Origin: Mycobacterium sp. 1164966.3 | Lineage (GTDB): Bacteria; Actinomycetota; Actinomycetes; Mycobacteriales; Mycobacteriaceae | DNA: 64,000 nucleotides | NCBI RefSeq assembly: GCF_001665395.1 | Contig: NZ_LZSG01000056.1 | Span: 1 to 64,000 of the forward strand | Direction of reading: 5' to 3' | Shown: positions 40,659 to 49,496 of the stretch, piece after piece | Position numbering within the stretch: the first letter of the stretch is position 1 | Layout of the letters: each line of letters opens with the position of its first letter | Made by a program: the position numbers and the translations under genes | Notes under the pieces: model-generated | What the model saw: the letters and a program-made list of their open reading frames with translations, nothing else | Told to the model about the DNA's origin: nothing | Database searches by the model: none

Positions 40659-42587
40659 CTATTGCCGGCCACAGCCCATGTCCCGCAATGTCTTTGGTGG
40701 GACCGTAGCAGCGACCAGCGAGTCGGCATCGATGGTCAGCGGTTGGTACGGCAGCGTCGCCAACCGCGCGGACATGACCGCAACGGGGTCCCCGGTGAAT
40801 CCGGCCAGCCCGGACAGAAACGCCCATTCGTGCTCGTCGCTGCCGAAATAGACGACGGTGTCGAAGGTTTCGTGAAATCGCCGCCACGACGACTGCAGGG
40901 ACGCGTTGCGCCACAGTGTCGGGCAGCCGGCCTGGAAGACAACGACGCTACCGATACCACGGCACGTTCGCAGGAAGTCGCCTGCATATAGCCGGTTATG
41001 CTGCGCGGGCTCGGTACGCTCGTCGGGAAGGTCGACAACGACGATGTCGTAGCGGGCAGTGCACCGCTCGGCAAAGCTCGATCCGTCGCAGTAAAGCATG
41101 GTGACAGGGCCGATTCCGCCTTCCGCCCTACGTAATTCGTCGCTCGTATAGCCGTAGGGCAGGTGCTCCGCGCACAGCCGCACCGCTTCGCGGTCGATGT
41201 CGACATGGTCGACATGTGTGGCGCCGGCTGCCACCGCCAGCTGACTCACCACCCCTTCTCCGGAGCCGATGACAAGCACCCGTTCGATCTTGTCCGCCAG
41301 CAGCAACGCCGGCACCAACAGGGCCTCGTGGTAGACGAGTTGACTGAAATCGGTGCTCTGCCGCTCGCCGTCGCTGAACAGCGCCACACCCTGAGTCGTG
41401 CGCCCGATCACCAGATGCTGGAACTCGGTGCGCGCGTCGCAAATGACCTCGGACAGATGCCAGCTTCGGGTTATGCCAGCTGCGATCGGTTCGACCACAT
41501 CTGCGGCCGGGGCTTGTCCTTCGAAATACGTTAGCAACGGGGGGAATCCATTGAAGTCCGTCGACGCATAGCTGGCGGTGTAGGCGCCGGCGTCCTCGAT
41601 TTCGACACGGTCACCGGCGGTTAGCGTGACCGGCAGCGGATACCGTTGGTAGAGCACATCATCGCCGTCGCAGGTCGGCCCGGCCAGCACGGCATCGCCG
41701 ACGGGATCACCGTCGCGGTCGGTCCGTAGCCGGTATCGGATGTACTCGTTCTCGGTTTCTGCGAGGCCGCCGTAGCGGCCGATATCGAGGTACACCCAGC
41801 GCTTGCCATCGGTGCCGGCGCGAACCGACACCACCTCGGAGTGGATCAAGCCGGCCGAACCGACGATCACCCGTCCCGGTTCCACCACAAGCCTCGGTGG
41901 GCTGGAGCCGAAATAGCGTGTCAGCGCGGACAAGATCGACTCGGCCACCACTTCGAGTTCGGGCGCACCGGTCGCATACGGCAGCGGGAACCCACCGCCG
42001 ATATTGATCGTCGAAAGCCCATCGAGCGTTTCGAAAATAGTTGCAGCACAGCGTATACCAAGGTCCCAAGCAGAAGGGTCCAATTGTTGTGAGCCGACAT
42101 GGAAGCACACCCCCTCCGCTCGCAGTCCCAATCCGCGGGCGTGATCCAGTAAGGCGGCGGCATCGGCGGGAGAGCACCCGAACTTGTGTCCGAACGGCGT
42201 TACCGACGACGGAAACGTCGGCGCGATACGGCATTCCACCGCAGAGCCGGGGGCATGTGCGGCGATCGTGGCCACCCCGTCTTCGGTGTCGAACGCGAAC
42301 CGGCGTACCCCGCGCGAATGCGCGCGAGCTACCTCAGAAGGCTTTTTGACGGTGTTGCCGAACGTCAGCAGACCGCCGTCGACACCCGCATTCGCACACG
42401 CGTCGACCTCGCCGACGGATGCGACGTCGAACTCCGCGCCCTCGCCCGCGAGCAGCCGCAGGACGGGTTCGGCCGGATTCGCCTTGACGGCGTAGCGGAT
42501 CCGCGCGGCGGGCAGAGCCGATTGCAGCTTGCGGAGGTTCTCCCGTACCCGATCGAGATCGATGGTCAGATACGGCGTCTCGGGCAC
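40659..42587 (-). CDS. Fused ornithine/lysine decarboxylase - aminopropyltransferase
   Basis: 642 residues with two enzymes in one chain. Residues 1-355 are an alanine-racemase-fold decarboxylase: PLP lysine Lys35 (YAVKANP), HVGSQ (163-167), GGGF (197-200), EPGR (236-239), the catalytic-Cys loop TCDGDD (Cys306) and Tyr336 with FNGF, as in eukaryote-type ornithine decarboxylases. Residues 385-642 resemble spermidine synthase: SDGERQSTDF then YHEALLVPAL (419-428), SAM-type fold GSGEG (441-445), VDID (462-465) and the catalytic-region VVVDLPDERTEP (Asp519). It should make putrescine (or cadaverine) and add an aminopropyl group from decarboxylated SAM. No speD is in the window. Start GTG 42587, 43 bases after the amidase gene. 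Confidence 0.87.
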   Translation of the reverse strand: MPETPYLTIDLDRVRENLRKLQSALPAARIRYAVKANPAEPVLRLLAGEGAEFDVASVGEVDACANAGVDGGLLTFGNTVKKPSEVARAHSRGVRRFAFDTEDGVATIAAHAPGSAVECRIAPTFPSSVTPFGHKFGCSPADAAALLDHARGLGLRAEGVCFHVGSQQLDPSAWDLGIRCAATIFETLDGLSTINIGGGFPLPYATGAPELEVVAESILSALTRYFGSSPPRLVVEPGRVIVGSAGLIHSEVVSVRAGTDGKRWVYLDIGRYGGLAETENEYIRYRLRTDRDGDPVGDAVLAGPTCDGDDVLYQRYPLPVTLTAGDRVEIEDAGAYTASYASTDFNGFPPLLTYFEGQAPAADVVEPIAAGITRSWHLSEVICDARTEFQHLVIGRTTQGVALFSDGERQSTDFSQLVYHEALLVPALLLADKIERVLVIGSGEGVVSQLAVAAGATHVDHVDIDREAVRLCAEHLPYGYTSDELRRAEGGIGPVTMLYCDGSSFAERCTARYDIVVVDLPDERTEPAQHNRLYAGDFLRTCRGIGSVVVFQAGCPTLWRNASLQSSWRRFHETFDTVVYFGSDEHEWAFLSGLAGFTGDPVAVMSARLATLPYQPLTIDADSLVAATVPPKTLRDMGCGRQ

Positions 42588-42630
42588 AGGTCGCAGCGTA
42601 ATACGGGTCGTCGCACCGGGCGGTGCGGCC

Positions 42631-44265
42631 CTAGCCGGCCGGGTGCGTCGGAACCGAGAAGTGTTCGGACGGGACCGTCGGGCCGCTGGGGGGTTCCGTC
42701 GACAGCGACGTGGTGATGCCGTCTACCACCTCGGTGACGTTGCCGGTGAGGCGCTCGAAGTTCAACGTCCCGTGCTGGAAGTTCTGCGTGATCCGGAGCG
42801 GCTCTTGGATTTCGGCGCTGGTGGGCAACCCGAGCGGACCACGCTCGTAGCTCAGTGAGGCCCACGCGTCGTAGATCGCGCCGGTGACCGGCTCGGCGCC
42901 GATGCCGGGCGACCAGTACATCGCGCCCTTGGCGAACGTGACAAAACGGCTTGCGCCCAGCCCCGTCTCCTCTGTCGACGTCGGGGCGCCCAGCACGCTG
43001 TTCATGCCGCCGATCGCCTGCCAGTGTTCGTAGATCGCGCCACCCTGCAGTGCCTTGATCAGCTCCTCGGGCGGGTCATTGAAATGCGATGCGATATCCC
43101 GGATCTCGTCCATCAGTGCGTACGCCGCATTGCCCGGGCAGTCGGTGTTGCCGACGTCGCGGTGGGTGAAGATGGTGGGCAACTTCGCCACCGCCCCGAC
43201 CGGAAATGTGGTGAAGTGACTGCCGGCCGACACGAGTTCCACCGTTGCCTTGGGGTCGACGTTGTCCATTCCCAGCCGCCAGCCCAGCAGCCGCCCCACG
43301 GCGCGGATCTGCAGCGACGTGGGCGGAACGTCGTCGAAGTTGCCGATCATGGCCACACCCCAGGTGCCGCGGTTGAATCCGCCGGTGTGGAAAGCCTCGA
43401 CCGGTTTGGTGAGTCCGCCGGCACTGCCCTCGAACACCTGCCCGTATTTGTCGACGAGCGCGTTGTACGCGATGTCGCACCAGCCCAGTGTCTTGCTGTG
43501 GTAGGTGTAGATGGCCTTGACGATCCCCGCCGACTCTTGCGGCGAGTAGTCGTTGCTGCCCGCCGTGTGGTGGACTACCGCGGCGCGAATTCCGTTGTCG
43601 TACTGAGGCGTTCCGCACCGAAGTGACTCGTCGGCGCCCCACTCGGCGCGGCTGATGATGTTGGGGACCTGACCGGGCAGCACAGCCGTGGACGGTGCCG
43701 TCCAATGCGATCCGGCAGGCGCTTGCGGCGGGGAGATGAGGATGGCGGAGAGCGTCTGCCCAATGGGCTCTTCCTTGGTCGCCGGCCGATATCCCAGGCC
43801 GGGCTTGCCGGCATTCGGCGGTCCCGCCGGCGCTCGCGTCACCACCGCATCGATGGGTCGAGTGACCGCGATCTGCACCGCCTTGGTCGAGCCGACGAAC
43901 ACCGGATCGGTGCTGCCCGGTCCGCGCGGCTCGTCCGAGCCCGGTGAGTCGGGCGCTGAGGTTTGATACTCGGTCTGGTACCAGGGCCCCCAGGAACCGT
44001 CCGAGTGCTGCGCGCGCACCCGCGTCGAGGTGCCGGTCAAGTCGCCGGTCAACGCGACCAGAGAGAACGGTGTGTCTTGGGTGAGCTCGCGAATCGTCAC
44101 ACCGCCGCCGAGCCCGACCAGCGGCCGCTCGGAAAGGAGGGTGTCGTCGGCCGGAGGTGCCTCAGGAGGGCTTTGGCGGATCGCGCCCACCAGCCACGTG
44201 ACGATCACGACGGTCGCCGCGATAGCGGTCAGCAACATCGTGGGTGCGCGGCTGCGAGACGGCAC
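42631..44265 (-). CDS. PGRP-type N-acetylmuramoyl-L-alanine amidase (Rv3811)
   Basis: 544 residues, orthologue of Rv3811 (539). A signal anchor (10-28), a beta-rich N-terminal domain, then a type-2 amidase/PGRP domain with zinc ligands in AVVHHTAGSN and THRDVGNTDCPG. Two LGFP repeats at the C-terminus (SVLGAPTSTEE, GPLGLPTSAEI) suit binding to arabinogalactan-peptidoglycan. It should cleave the amide bond between MurNAc and L-Ala. Start GTG 44265; an ATG 9 codons later is possible. The fused decarboxylase gene follows 43 bases downstream on the same strand. Confidence 0.9.
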   Translation of the reverse strand: MPSRSRAPTMLLTAIAATVVIVTWLVGAIRQSPPEAPPADDTLLSERPLVGLGGGVTIRELTQDTPFSLVALTGDLTGTSTRVRAQHSDGSWGPWYQTEYQTSAPDSPGSDEPRGPGSTDPVFVGSTKAVQIAVTRPIDAVVTRAPAGPPNAGKPGLGYRPATKEEPIGQTLSAILISPPQAPAGSHWTAPSTAVLPGQVPNIISRAEWGADESLRCGTPQYDNGIRAAVVHHTAGSNDYSPQESAGIVKAIYTYHSKTLGWCDIAYNALVDKYGQVFEGSAGGLTKPVEAFHTGGFNRGTWGVAMIGNFDDVPPTSLQIRAVGRLLGWRLGMDNVDPKATVELVSAGSHFTTFPVGAVAKLPTIFTHRDVGNTDCPGNAAYALMDEIRDIASHFNDPPEELIKALQGGAIYEHWQAIGGMNSVLGAPTSTEETGLGASRFVTFAKGAMYWSPGIGAEPVTGAIYDAWASLSYERGPLGLPTSAEIQEPLRITQNFQHGTLNFERLTGNVTEVVDGITTSLSTEPPSGPTVPSEHFSVPTHPAG

Positions 44266-44295
44266 CAGGCGATGTTACGCGTGTGCCTATTGTTA

Positions 44296-44414
44296 TTTCT
44301 GAGCCGACACGGTATATCGGCGCAGAAAATGCGAGGGCTGTTCGACGGCACCGCAGAGATTGTTGCTGGCCGGATTGTCAGATACCGGCTTCAGTGCGAC
44401 TCTGCGGTGCCGTC
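44296..44414 (-). terminator. Two hairpins downstream of erp
   Basis: Hairpin A: perfect 15-base arms GACGGCACCGCAGAG (44344-44358) and CTCTGCGGTGCCGTC (44400-44414), with an inner GCCGG/CCGGC stem. Hairpin B: TTTCTGAGCCGA (44296-44307) and TCGGCGCAGAAA (44317-44328), one mismatch, 9-base loop. They lie in the 171-base gap between the stop of erp and the start of Rv3811, so they should end most erp transcription. Confidence 0.65.
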
Positions 44415-44436
44415 AGGTGACAAGTCCCGTTATCTC

Positions 44437-45528
44437 TTAGCTCGTGGGCAGGGCCTCGACTGGCGCGGACGTCAGGGTGGGCACGGCCCCCGCCGCGGCG
44501 GGAAGGCCGGCAGCGGCTGGTAGGGCGCCGGCAGCGCCCGCCGCACCCGGTAGCGCGGCGCCCGGTAGTGCGCCCGCAGCACCCGGGAGCGCAGCGCCGG
44601 GCAGTCCGGCACCCTGCAAGCCCGCGGGCAACGACGGCGCCGGGATGCCACCGGCCGGCAGGCCGGCACCCGGCGCACCTGCGGCGCCGCCCTGCATGCC
44701 CTGCGTGATCGCCGGCAACACCATGCCCTTGAGCAGGTCGATGGCCTGACTGGCGCCCAGCTGGTTGGCGGCTTGCATCAGGTCGTTGACCAGCCCGCCG
44801 CCACCGCTTGGTGCGGCGGCCGCGGCGGGAGAAGTCCCCGGCAGTCCGCCCAGCGACGACGGGTCGCCCAGGATCGGGTAGGTGCCGTCGGCCCCCGGGT
44901 CCAATCCGGCTCCCGGCGAGGTGATCGGCACCTCACCAGGAGCGGCGATCGGCGAGCCTATCGCCGGATTCGCAGCCCCCGGAGTCGCCACGCCCGGTGC
45001 CACGCCGGCCGGACTGGTCAGCGCGGGGTTCGGTAGTGCGGGGTTCACCCCTGCGGCTGGCGTCGGCGCCGTCGGCGTCAGAGGGCCGCCAGGCGTGGCG
45101 AGCGAACCCGGCGTAGTACCGGTCAGACCCGGACTGGTCAAACCGGGCGTCCCGGTCAGGCCCGGACTGGTCAGGCCAGGCGTACCGGTCAGACCGGGGC
45201 TGGTCAGGCCAGGCGAGCTGGTCAGGCCGGGGGTCAGGGGGCTGGTCAGGGCGGGGCTGGCCAAGCTCGGACTGGCGCCGCCGCCCCCGGTGATGCTCGG
45301 CACGTTCGGCAAGTTGATGCCGAACTGCGACAGCCCCTGCGACAGGGCGCCGATCAGCTCATTGGGCAGGTCGCTGATCTGAGCGGCCTGCTTGAAGTCG
45401 TGGTGCTCGGTCGGCTTGCTGGTCGCGGTCGATTCGTAAACAAGAAAATATGCGCAAGGACTTGCGACTGCCAGGGCGGCGGCCGCGCTCAAGGCTGTAG
45501 AAAGCTTGCGTCGGCGTCGGTTCGGCAC
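44437..45528 (-). CDS. erp: Exported repetitive protein Erp (PirG)
   Basis: 363 residues from GTG 45528, orthologue of Rv3810 but longer than the M. tuberculosis protein (284). N-terminal basic signal region (PNRRRRKLSTALSAAAALAV), a conserved segment (DFKQAAQISDLPNELIGALS), then Pro/Leu/Thr repeats (PGLTS/PGLTGT, three 11-residue pairs at about 106-138), an Ala/Gly/Pro region, a second conserved helical part (NDLMQAANQLGASQAIDLL) and a long Ala-Gly-Leu-Pro tail. Erp is surface-exposed and needed for virulence and envelope integrity in pathogens. Repeat number is the usual variable between species. Confidence 0.92.
   Translation of the reverse strand: MPNRRRRKLSTALSAAAALAVASPCAYFLVYESTATSKPTEHHDFKQAAQISDLPNELIGALSQGLSQFGINLPNVPSITGGGGASPSLASPALTSPLTPGLTSSPGLTSPGLTGTPGLTSPGLTGTPGLTSPGLTGTTPGSLATPGGPLTPTAPTPAAGVNPALPNPALTSPAGVAPGVATPGAANPAIGSPIAAPGEVPITSPGAGLDPGADGTYPILGDPSSLGGLPGTSPAAAAAPSGGGGLVNDLMQAANQLGASQAIDLLKGMVLPAITQGMQGGAAGAPGAGLPAGGIPAPSLPAGLQGAGLPGAALPGAAGALPGAALPGAAGAAGALPAAAGLPAAAGAVPTLTSAPVEALPTS
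45122..45230. repeat. Tandem PGLTS-coding repeats in erp
   Basis: Three imperfect 33-base units encode PGLTSPGLTGT. Differences between units are mostly silent or at third positions, so this is an older array than the Rv3835 one. Not a CRISPR: it is in frame and has no spacers. Confidence 0.8.
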
Positions 45529-45795
45529 GGAAGTCTCCTCAATCTGGCCCTCAATCGGGACTATGTGTTGTGCGGTCCGTCTCTGCCCGTCATGCACGGC
45601 GTGAACCTCACACGATCGATGGTACGAGTGTGCTTGCTGTGACTAGAGTGGCGATATCGAATCGTGAGGCAATCGCGACCTTGCCTGTTGCATTGAGATG
45701 TGGCGGTCCGACGGCACTTCGCAGCGGCAGAAGTCGGCCTGCCGCGAGTTGTCAAATCGGGTTTTGGCAGCAAGGTCGGATACCCTAGGCAACCG

Positions 45796-46992
45796 ATGAC
45801 AGCTCGTTTCGACCTATTCGTCGTCGGTTCCGGATTCTTCGGCTTGACGGTGGCCGAGCGCGCGGCTACTCAACTCGGGAAGCGCGTGCTCGTCGTCGAG
45901 CGCCGCCCGCACATCGGTGGCAACGCGTACTCCGAGGCGGAGCCGCAGACCGGCATCGAGGTCCACAAGTACGGTGCCCACCTGTTCCACACCTCTAATA
46001 AGAGGGTGTGGGACTACGTGCGCCAGTTCACCGAATTCACCAACTACCAGCACCGGGTGTTTGCCATGCACAACGGCCAGGCCTACCAGTTCCCGATGGG
46101 ACTGGGCCTGGTCTCGCAGTTCTTCGGCCGGTACTTCACCCCTGACGAGGCACGAGCGCTCATTTCCGAGCAGGCCGCCGAGATCGACACCGCCGACGCG
46201 CAGAACCTCGAGGAGAAGGCCATCTCTTTGATCGGGCGGCCGCTCTACGAGGCGTTCGTCAAGGGTTACACCGCCAAGCAGTGGCAGACCGACCCCAAGG
46301 AGCTGCCGGCGGCCAACATCACCCGGTTGCCGGTGCGCTACACCTTCGACAACCGGTACTTCAGCGACACCTACGAGGGCCTGCCGGCCGACGGCTACAC
46401 GGCCTGGCTGACCAGGATGGCCGCCGACGACCGCATCGACGTGCGGCTGAACACCGACTGGTTCGACGTCCGCGAACAGCTGCGCGCCGACAGTCCCGAT
46501 GCGCCGGTGATCTACACCGGCCCCCTCGATCGGTACTTCGACTACGCCGAAGGCCGACTGGGCTGGCGCACACTGGACTTCGAGGTGGAGGTGCTACCGA
46601 TCGGGGATTTCCAGGGCACGCCGGTGATGAACTACAACGACCTCGACGTGCCCTACACCCGCATCCACGAGTTCCGGCACTTCCACGCCGAACGCGACTA
46701 CCCGACCGACAAGACGGTGATCATGCGGGAGTACTCCCGGTTCGCCGATGACGACGACGAGCCCTACTATCCGATCAATACCGAGGCCGATCGCGCCCTG
46801 TTGGCCGCCTACCGGGCGAGGGCTAAGTCCGAGACCGCGTCATCGAAGGTACTGTTCGGCGGACGGCTGGGCACCTATCAATATCTGGACATGCACATGG
46901 CCATTGCCAGCGCTCTGAATATGTACGACAACGTCCTCGCGCCGCACCTGCGCGACGGCGCCCCCCTGGTCGGTGAGGGTGGGCGCGAATGA
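45796..46992 (+). CDS. glf: UDP-galactopyranose mutase
   Basis: 398 residues, orthologue of Rv3809c (399). A flavoenzyme that converts UDP-galactopyranose to UDP-galactofuranose for galactan. FAD fold GSGFFG (11-16), ERRPHIGGNAYSE, the flexible-loop region VKGYTAKQWQTDPKEL (Arg/Trp near substrate) and the C-terminal GRLGTYQYLDMHMAI. ATG at 45796; the open frame back to 45700 lacks a ribosome binding site. Divergent from erp across a 267-base promoter region with no other gene. Confidence 0.95.
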   Translation: MTARFDLFVVGSGFFGLTVAERAATQLGKRVLVVERRPHIGGNAYSEAEPQTGIEVHKYGAHLFHTSNKRVWDYVRQFTEFTNYQHRVFAMHNGQAYQFPMGLGLVSQFFGRYFTPDEARALISEQAAEIDTADAQNLEEKAISLIGRPLYEAFVKGYTAKQWQTDPKELPAANITRLPVRYTFDNRYFSDTYEGLPADGYTAWLTRMAADDRIDVRLNTDWFDVREQLRADSPDAPVIYTGPLDRYFDYAEGRLGWRTLDFEVEVLPIGDFQGTPVMNYNDLDVPYTRIHEFRHFHAERDYPTDKTVIMREYSRFADDDDEPYYPINTEADRALLAAYRARAKSETASSKVLFGGRLGTYQYLDMHMAIASALNMYDNVLAPHLRDGAPLVGEGGRE

Positions 46993-47012
46993 GCCGCGCC
47001 GGCGACGATGTA

Positions 47013-47058
47013 GTGGGGGCGCCCCCAGCCGCGCAGCTGCGAGGGGGACGCAGCGATG
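47013..47058. repeat. Palindromic small repeat in glf-glfT2 gap
   Basis: TGGGGGCGCCCCCA (47014-47027) is a perfect 14-base palindrome, followed by GCCGCGCAGCTGCG, itself nearly palindromic, then GAGGGGGACGCAGC. It fills most of the 82-base gap between two genes of one pathway. The style matches small G+C-rich intergenic elements common in several mycobacteria. I cannot count genomic copies. Confidence 0.5.
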
Positions 47059-47074
47059 AGAAGGAGCGGCGCCA

Positions 47075-48982
47075 ATGACTGCGGTGAGCCTGCTGTCCCG
47101 GATCATCCTGCCGAGACCCGGTGAACCCCTCGACGTGCGCAAGCTGTACCTGGAGGAGTCGGCCACCAACTCCCGGCGCGCGCACGCGACCAGCCGCACC
47201 TCGCTGGAGATCGGCAAAGAGTCCGAGGTCTCGTTCGCCACATACTTCAACGCGTTCCCGGCCAGCTACTGGCGACGCTGGACGATCTGCAAGTCGGTGG
47301 TGTTGCGCGTCGAACTGACCGGAACCGGCCGCGTCGATGTGTACCGGACCAAGGCGACCGGGGTGCGGATCTCTGTGGAGGGCCGCCAGTTCGTGGGCAC
47401 CGACGATCAGCCGGCCATCGTCGAGATAGAGGTGCCGCTCAAGTCGTTCGAGGACGGCGGCTGGATCTGGTTCGACATCACTACCGACACCGCGGTCAAT
47501 TTGGTGAGTGGAGGGTGGTACGCGACGGAACCTGCTCCTGGCACGGCCAACATTGCCGTCGGTATTCCGACCTTCAACCGCCCCGCCGACTGTGTCAATG
47601 CGCTAGCTGACCTCACCGCGGATCCATTGGTGGACAAGGTAATTGGTGCGGTGATCGTGCCGGATCAGGGCGTCCGCAAGGTGCGCGATCACCCCGATTT
47701 TCCGGCAGCGGCCGCGGGGTTGGGTGATCGGCTCTCCATGCACGACCAGCCCAATCTCGGCGGTTCCGGCGGCTACAGCCGGGTGATGTATGAGGCGTTG
47801 AAAAACACTGACTGCCAACAGATTCTGTTCATGGACGATGATATCCGCATCGAGCCAGACACGATCCTGCGCGTCCTGGCGATGAACCGCTTCGCCAAGA
47901 CGCCGATGCTGATCGGCGGTCAGATGCTCAACCTGCAGGAGCCGTCACACCTGCACATCATGGGCGAGGTCGTCAACCAGTCGAACTTCATGTGGACCGC
48001 CGCCCCGCACGCCGAGTACGACCACAACTTCGCCGAACACCCGTTGAACGACAAGACCGAGCGCAGCGCGCTGCTACACCGGCGCATCGATGTCGACTTC
48101 AACGGCTGGTGGACGTGCATGATCCCGCGGCAGGTCGCCGAGGAGCTGGGACAGCCGCTACCGCTGTTCATCAAATGGGACGACGCCGAATACGGCCTGC
48201 GCGCTGGCGAGAACGGTTACCCGACGGTCACCCTGCCCGGTGCCGCGATCTGGCACATGGCCTGGAGCGACAAGGATGACGCCATCGACTGGCAGGCCTA
48301 TTTCCACCTGCGCAATCGGCTGGTGGTGGCGGCCATGCATTGGGACGGTGACATCGGCGGCCTGATCCGCAGCCACCTCAAGGCGACCCTGAAACATCTT
48401 GCCTGCCTGGAATATTCGACCGTGGCCATCCAGAACAAAGCCATCGACGACTTCCTCGCCGGCCCCGAGCACATCTTTTCGATCCTGGAATCGGCGCTGC
48501 CGGAAGTGCATCGCATCCGCAAGGAATTTCCGGACGCCGTCGTGCTGCCGGCCGCCAGCGAGCTGCCCGCGCCGTTGCACAAGACCAAGGCGATGAAGCC
48601 GCCGGTGAATCCACTGGTGATCGGCTACCGGCTGGCCCGCGGAACGCTGCACAACATCAAGGCCGCCGACCCGGCCCACCATCGGCGCCCGGAGTACAAC
48701 GTGCCGACTCAGGACGCCCGCTGGTTCCGGCTGTGCACCGTCGACGGTGTCACCGTCACGACGGCCGACGGCTGCGGCGTGGTGTACCGGCAACGCGATC
48801 GGTCCAAGATGTTCTCGCTGCTGTTCGCGTCGCTGCGCCGTCAGCGCCGGCTGGCGCGGCGGTTCGACGAGATGCGCCGCGTGTACCGGGACGCATTGCC
48901 CGTGCTATCCAGCAAACAGAAGTGGGAGACGGCTCTCTTGCCGGCAGGCTCGGCAGCAAATCACGAGCCGAGAAATGCCTGA
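47075..48982 (+). CDS. glfT2: Galactofuranosyltransferase GlfT2
   Basis: 635 residues, orthologue of Rv3808c (637). It polymerises most of the galactan from UDP-Galf, alternating beta-1,5 and beta-1,6 links, on the inner membrane face. N-terminal beta-sandwich, then a GT-A domain with metal-binding DDD (254-256), FNGWWTC, catalytic Asp369-Asp370 (IKWDDAEYG) and metal His394 (IWHMAWSDK). Ribosome binding site GAGAAGGAG before ATG 47075. It overlaps the next gene by 8 bases. Confidence 0.95.
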   Translation: MTAVSLLSRIILPRPGEPLDVRKLYLEESATNSRRAHATSRTSLEIGKESEVSFATYFNAFPASYWRRWTICKSVVLRVELTGTGRVDVYRTKATGVRISVEGRQFVGTDDQPAIVEIEVPLKSFEDGGWIWFDITTDTAVNLVSGGWYATEPAPGTANIAVGIPTFNRPADCVNALADLTADPLVDKVIGAVIVPDQGVRKVRDHPDFPAAAAGLGDRLSMHDQPNLGGSGGYSRVMYEALKNTDCQQILFMDDDIRIEPDTILRVLAMNRFAKTPMLIGGQMLNLQEPSHLHIMGEVVNQSNFMWTAAPHAEYDHNFAEHPLNDKTERSALLHRRIDVDFNGWWTCMIPRQVAEELGQPLPLFIKWDDAEYGLRAGENGYPTVTLPGAAIWHMAWSDKDDAIDWQAYFHLRNRLVVAAMHWDGDIGGLIRSHLKATLKHLACLEYSTVAIQNKAIDDFLAGPEHIFSILESALPEVHRIRKEFPDAVVLPAASELPAPLHKTKAMKPPVNPLVIGYRLARGTLHNIKAADPAHHRRPEYNVPTQDARWFRLCTVDGVTVTTADGCGVVYRQRDRSKMFSLLFASLRRQRRLARRFDEMRRVYRDALPVLSSKQKWETALLPAGSAANHEPRNA

Positions 48983-49496
48983 ACCGGGGCCGCCGAGCGG
49001 CGAAGTGGCCGCGATGGTGGCCATTCAGTCGGCGCTGGGCGACCGGCCCGGCGTGCTGACCGCCGCCCGTGGGCTGTCGCATTTCGGCGAGCACAGCATC
49101 GGCTGGGTAGCCATCTCGCTGCTGGGGGCGGCGCTGATACCGAGGCACCGCCGGGAGTGGCTGGTGGCCGGGGCCGGGGCGTTCGTCGCGCATGCCGCGG
49201 CGGTGCTGATCAAGCGGGTGGTGCGGCGCAAACGGCCGAACCATCCGGCCGTCGCGGTGAACGTCGGCACACCCAGTCAGCTGAGCTTTCCGTCGGCGCA
49301 CGCGACCTCCACCACGGCCGCGGCAATCCTTTTGGGCCGCGCCACCGGACTGCCCCTGCCGATTGTGCTGGTGCCTCCGATGGCTCTCTCGCGGGTGTTG
49401 GCCGGGGTGCACTATCCCAGCGACGTCGCCGCCGGGATCGCCTTGGGCGCCGCGGTGGCGGGCACCGCCGTCCGGCTCGACAGGGGCAGGGCATGA
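48975..49496 (+). CDS. PAP2-family phosphatase (Rv3807c, DPA pathway)
   Basis: 173 residues, orthologue of Rv3807c (165). PAP2 motifs: KRVVRRKRP (80-88), PSAH (106-109) and SRVLAGVHYPSD with catalytic His. Four to five membrane helices. It is thought to dephosphorylate decaprenylphosphoryl-5-phosphoribose on the way to decaprenylphosphoryl-arabinose. ATG 48975 lies inside the end of glfT2, and its stop overlaps the ubiA start as ATGA. Confidence 0.9.
   Translation: MPEPGPPSGEVAAMVAIQSALGDRPGVLTAARGLSHFGEHSIGWVAISLLGAALIPRHRREWLVAGAGAFVAHAAAVLIKRVVRRKRPNHPAVAVNVGTPSQLSFPSAHATSTTAAAILLGRATGLPLPIVLVPPMALSRVLAGVHYPSDVAAGIALGAAVAGTAVRLDRGRA

Noticed and set aside
45122..45230. Regular repeats resembling a CRISPR array
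   Set aside because: They are in-frame PGLTS codons of erp with no unique spacers; no cas genes are present.
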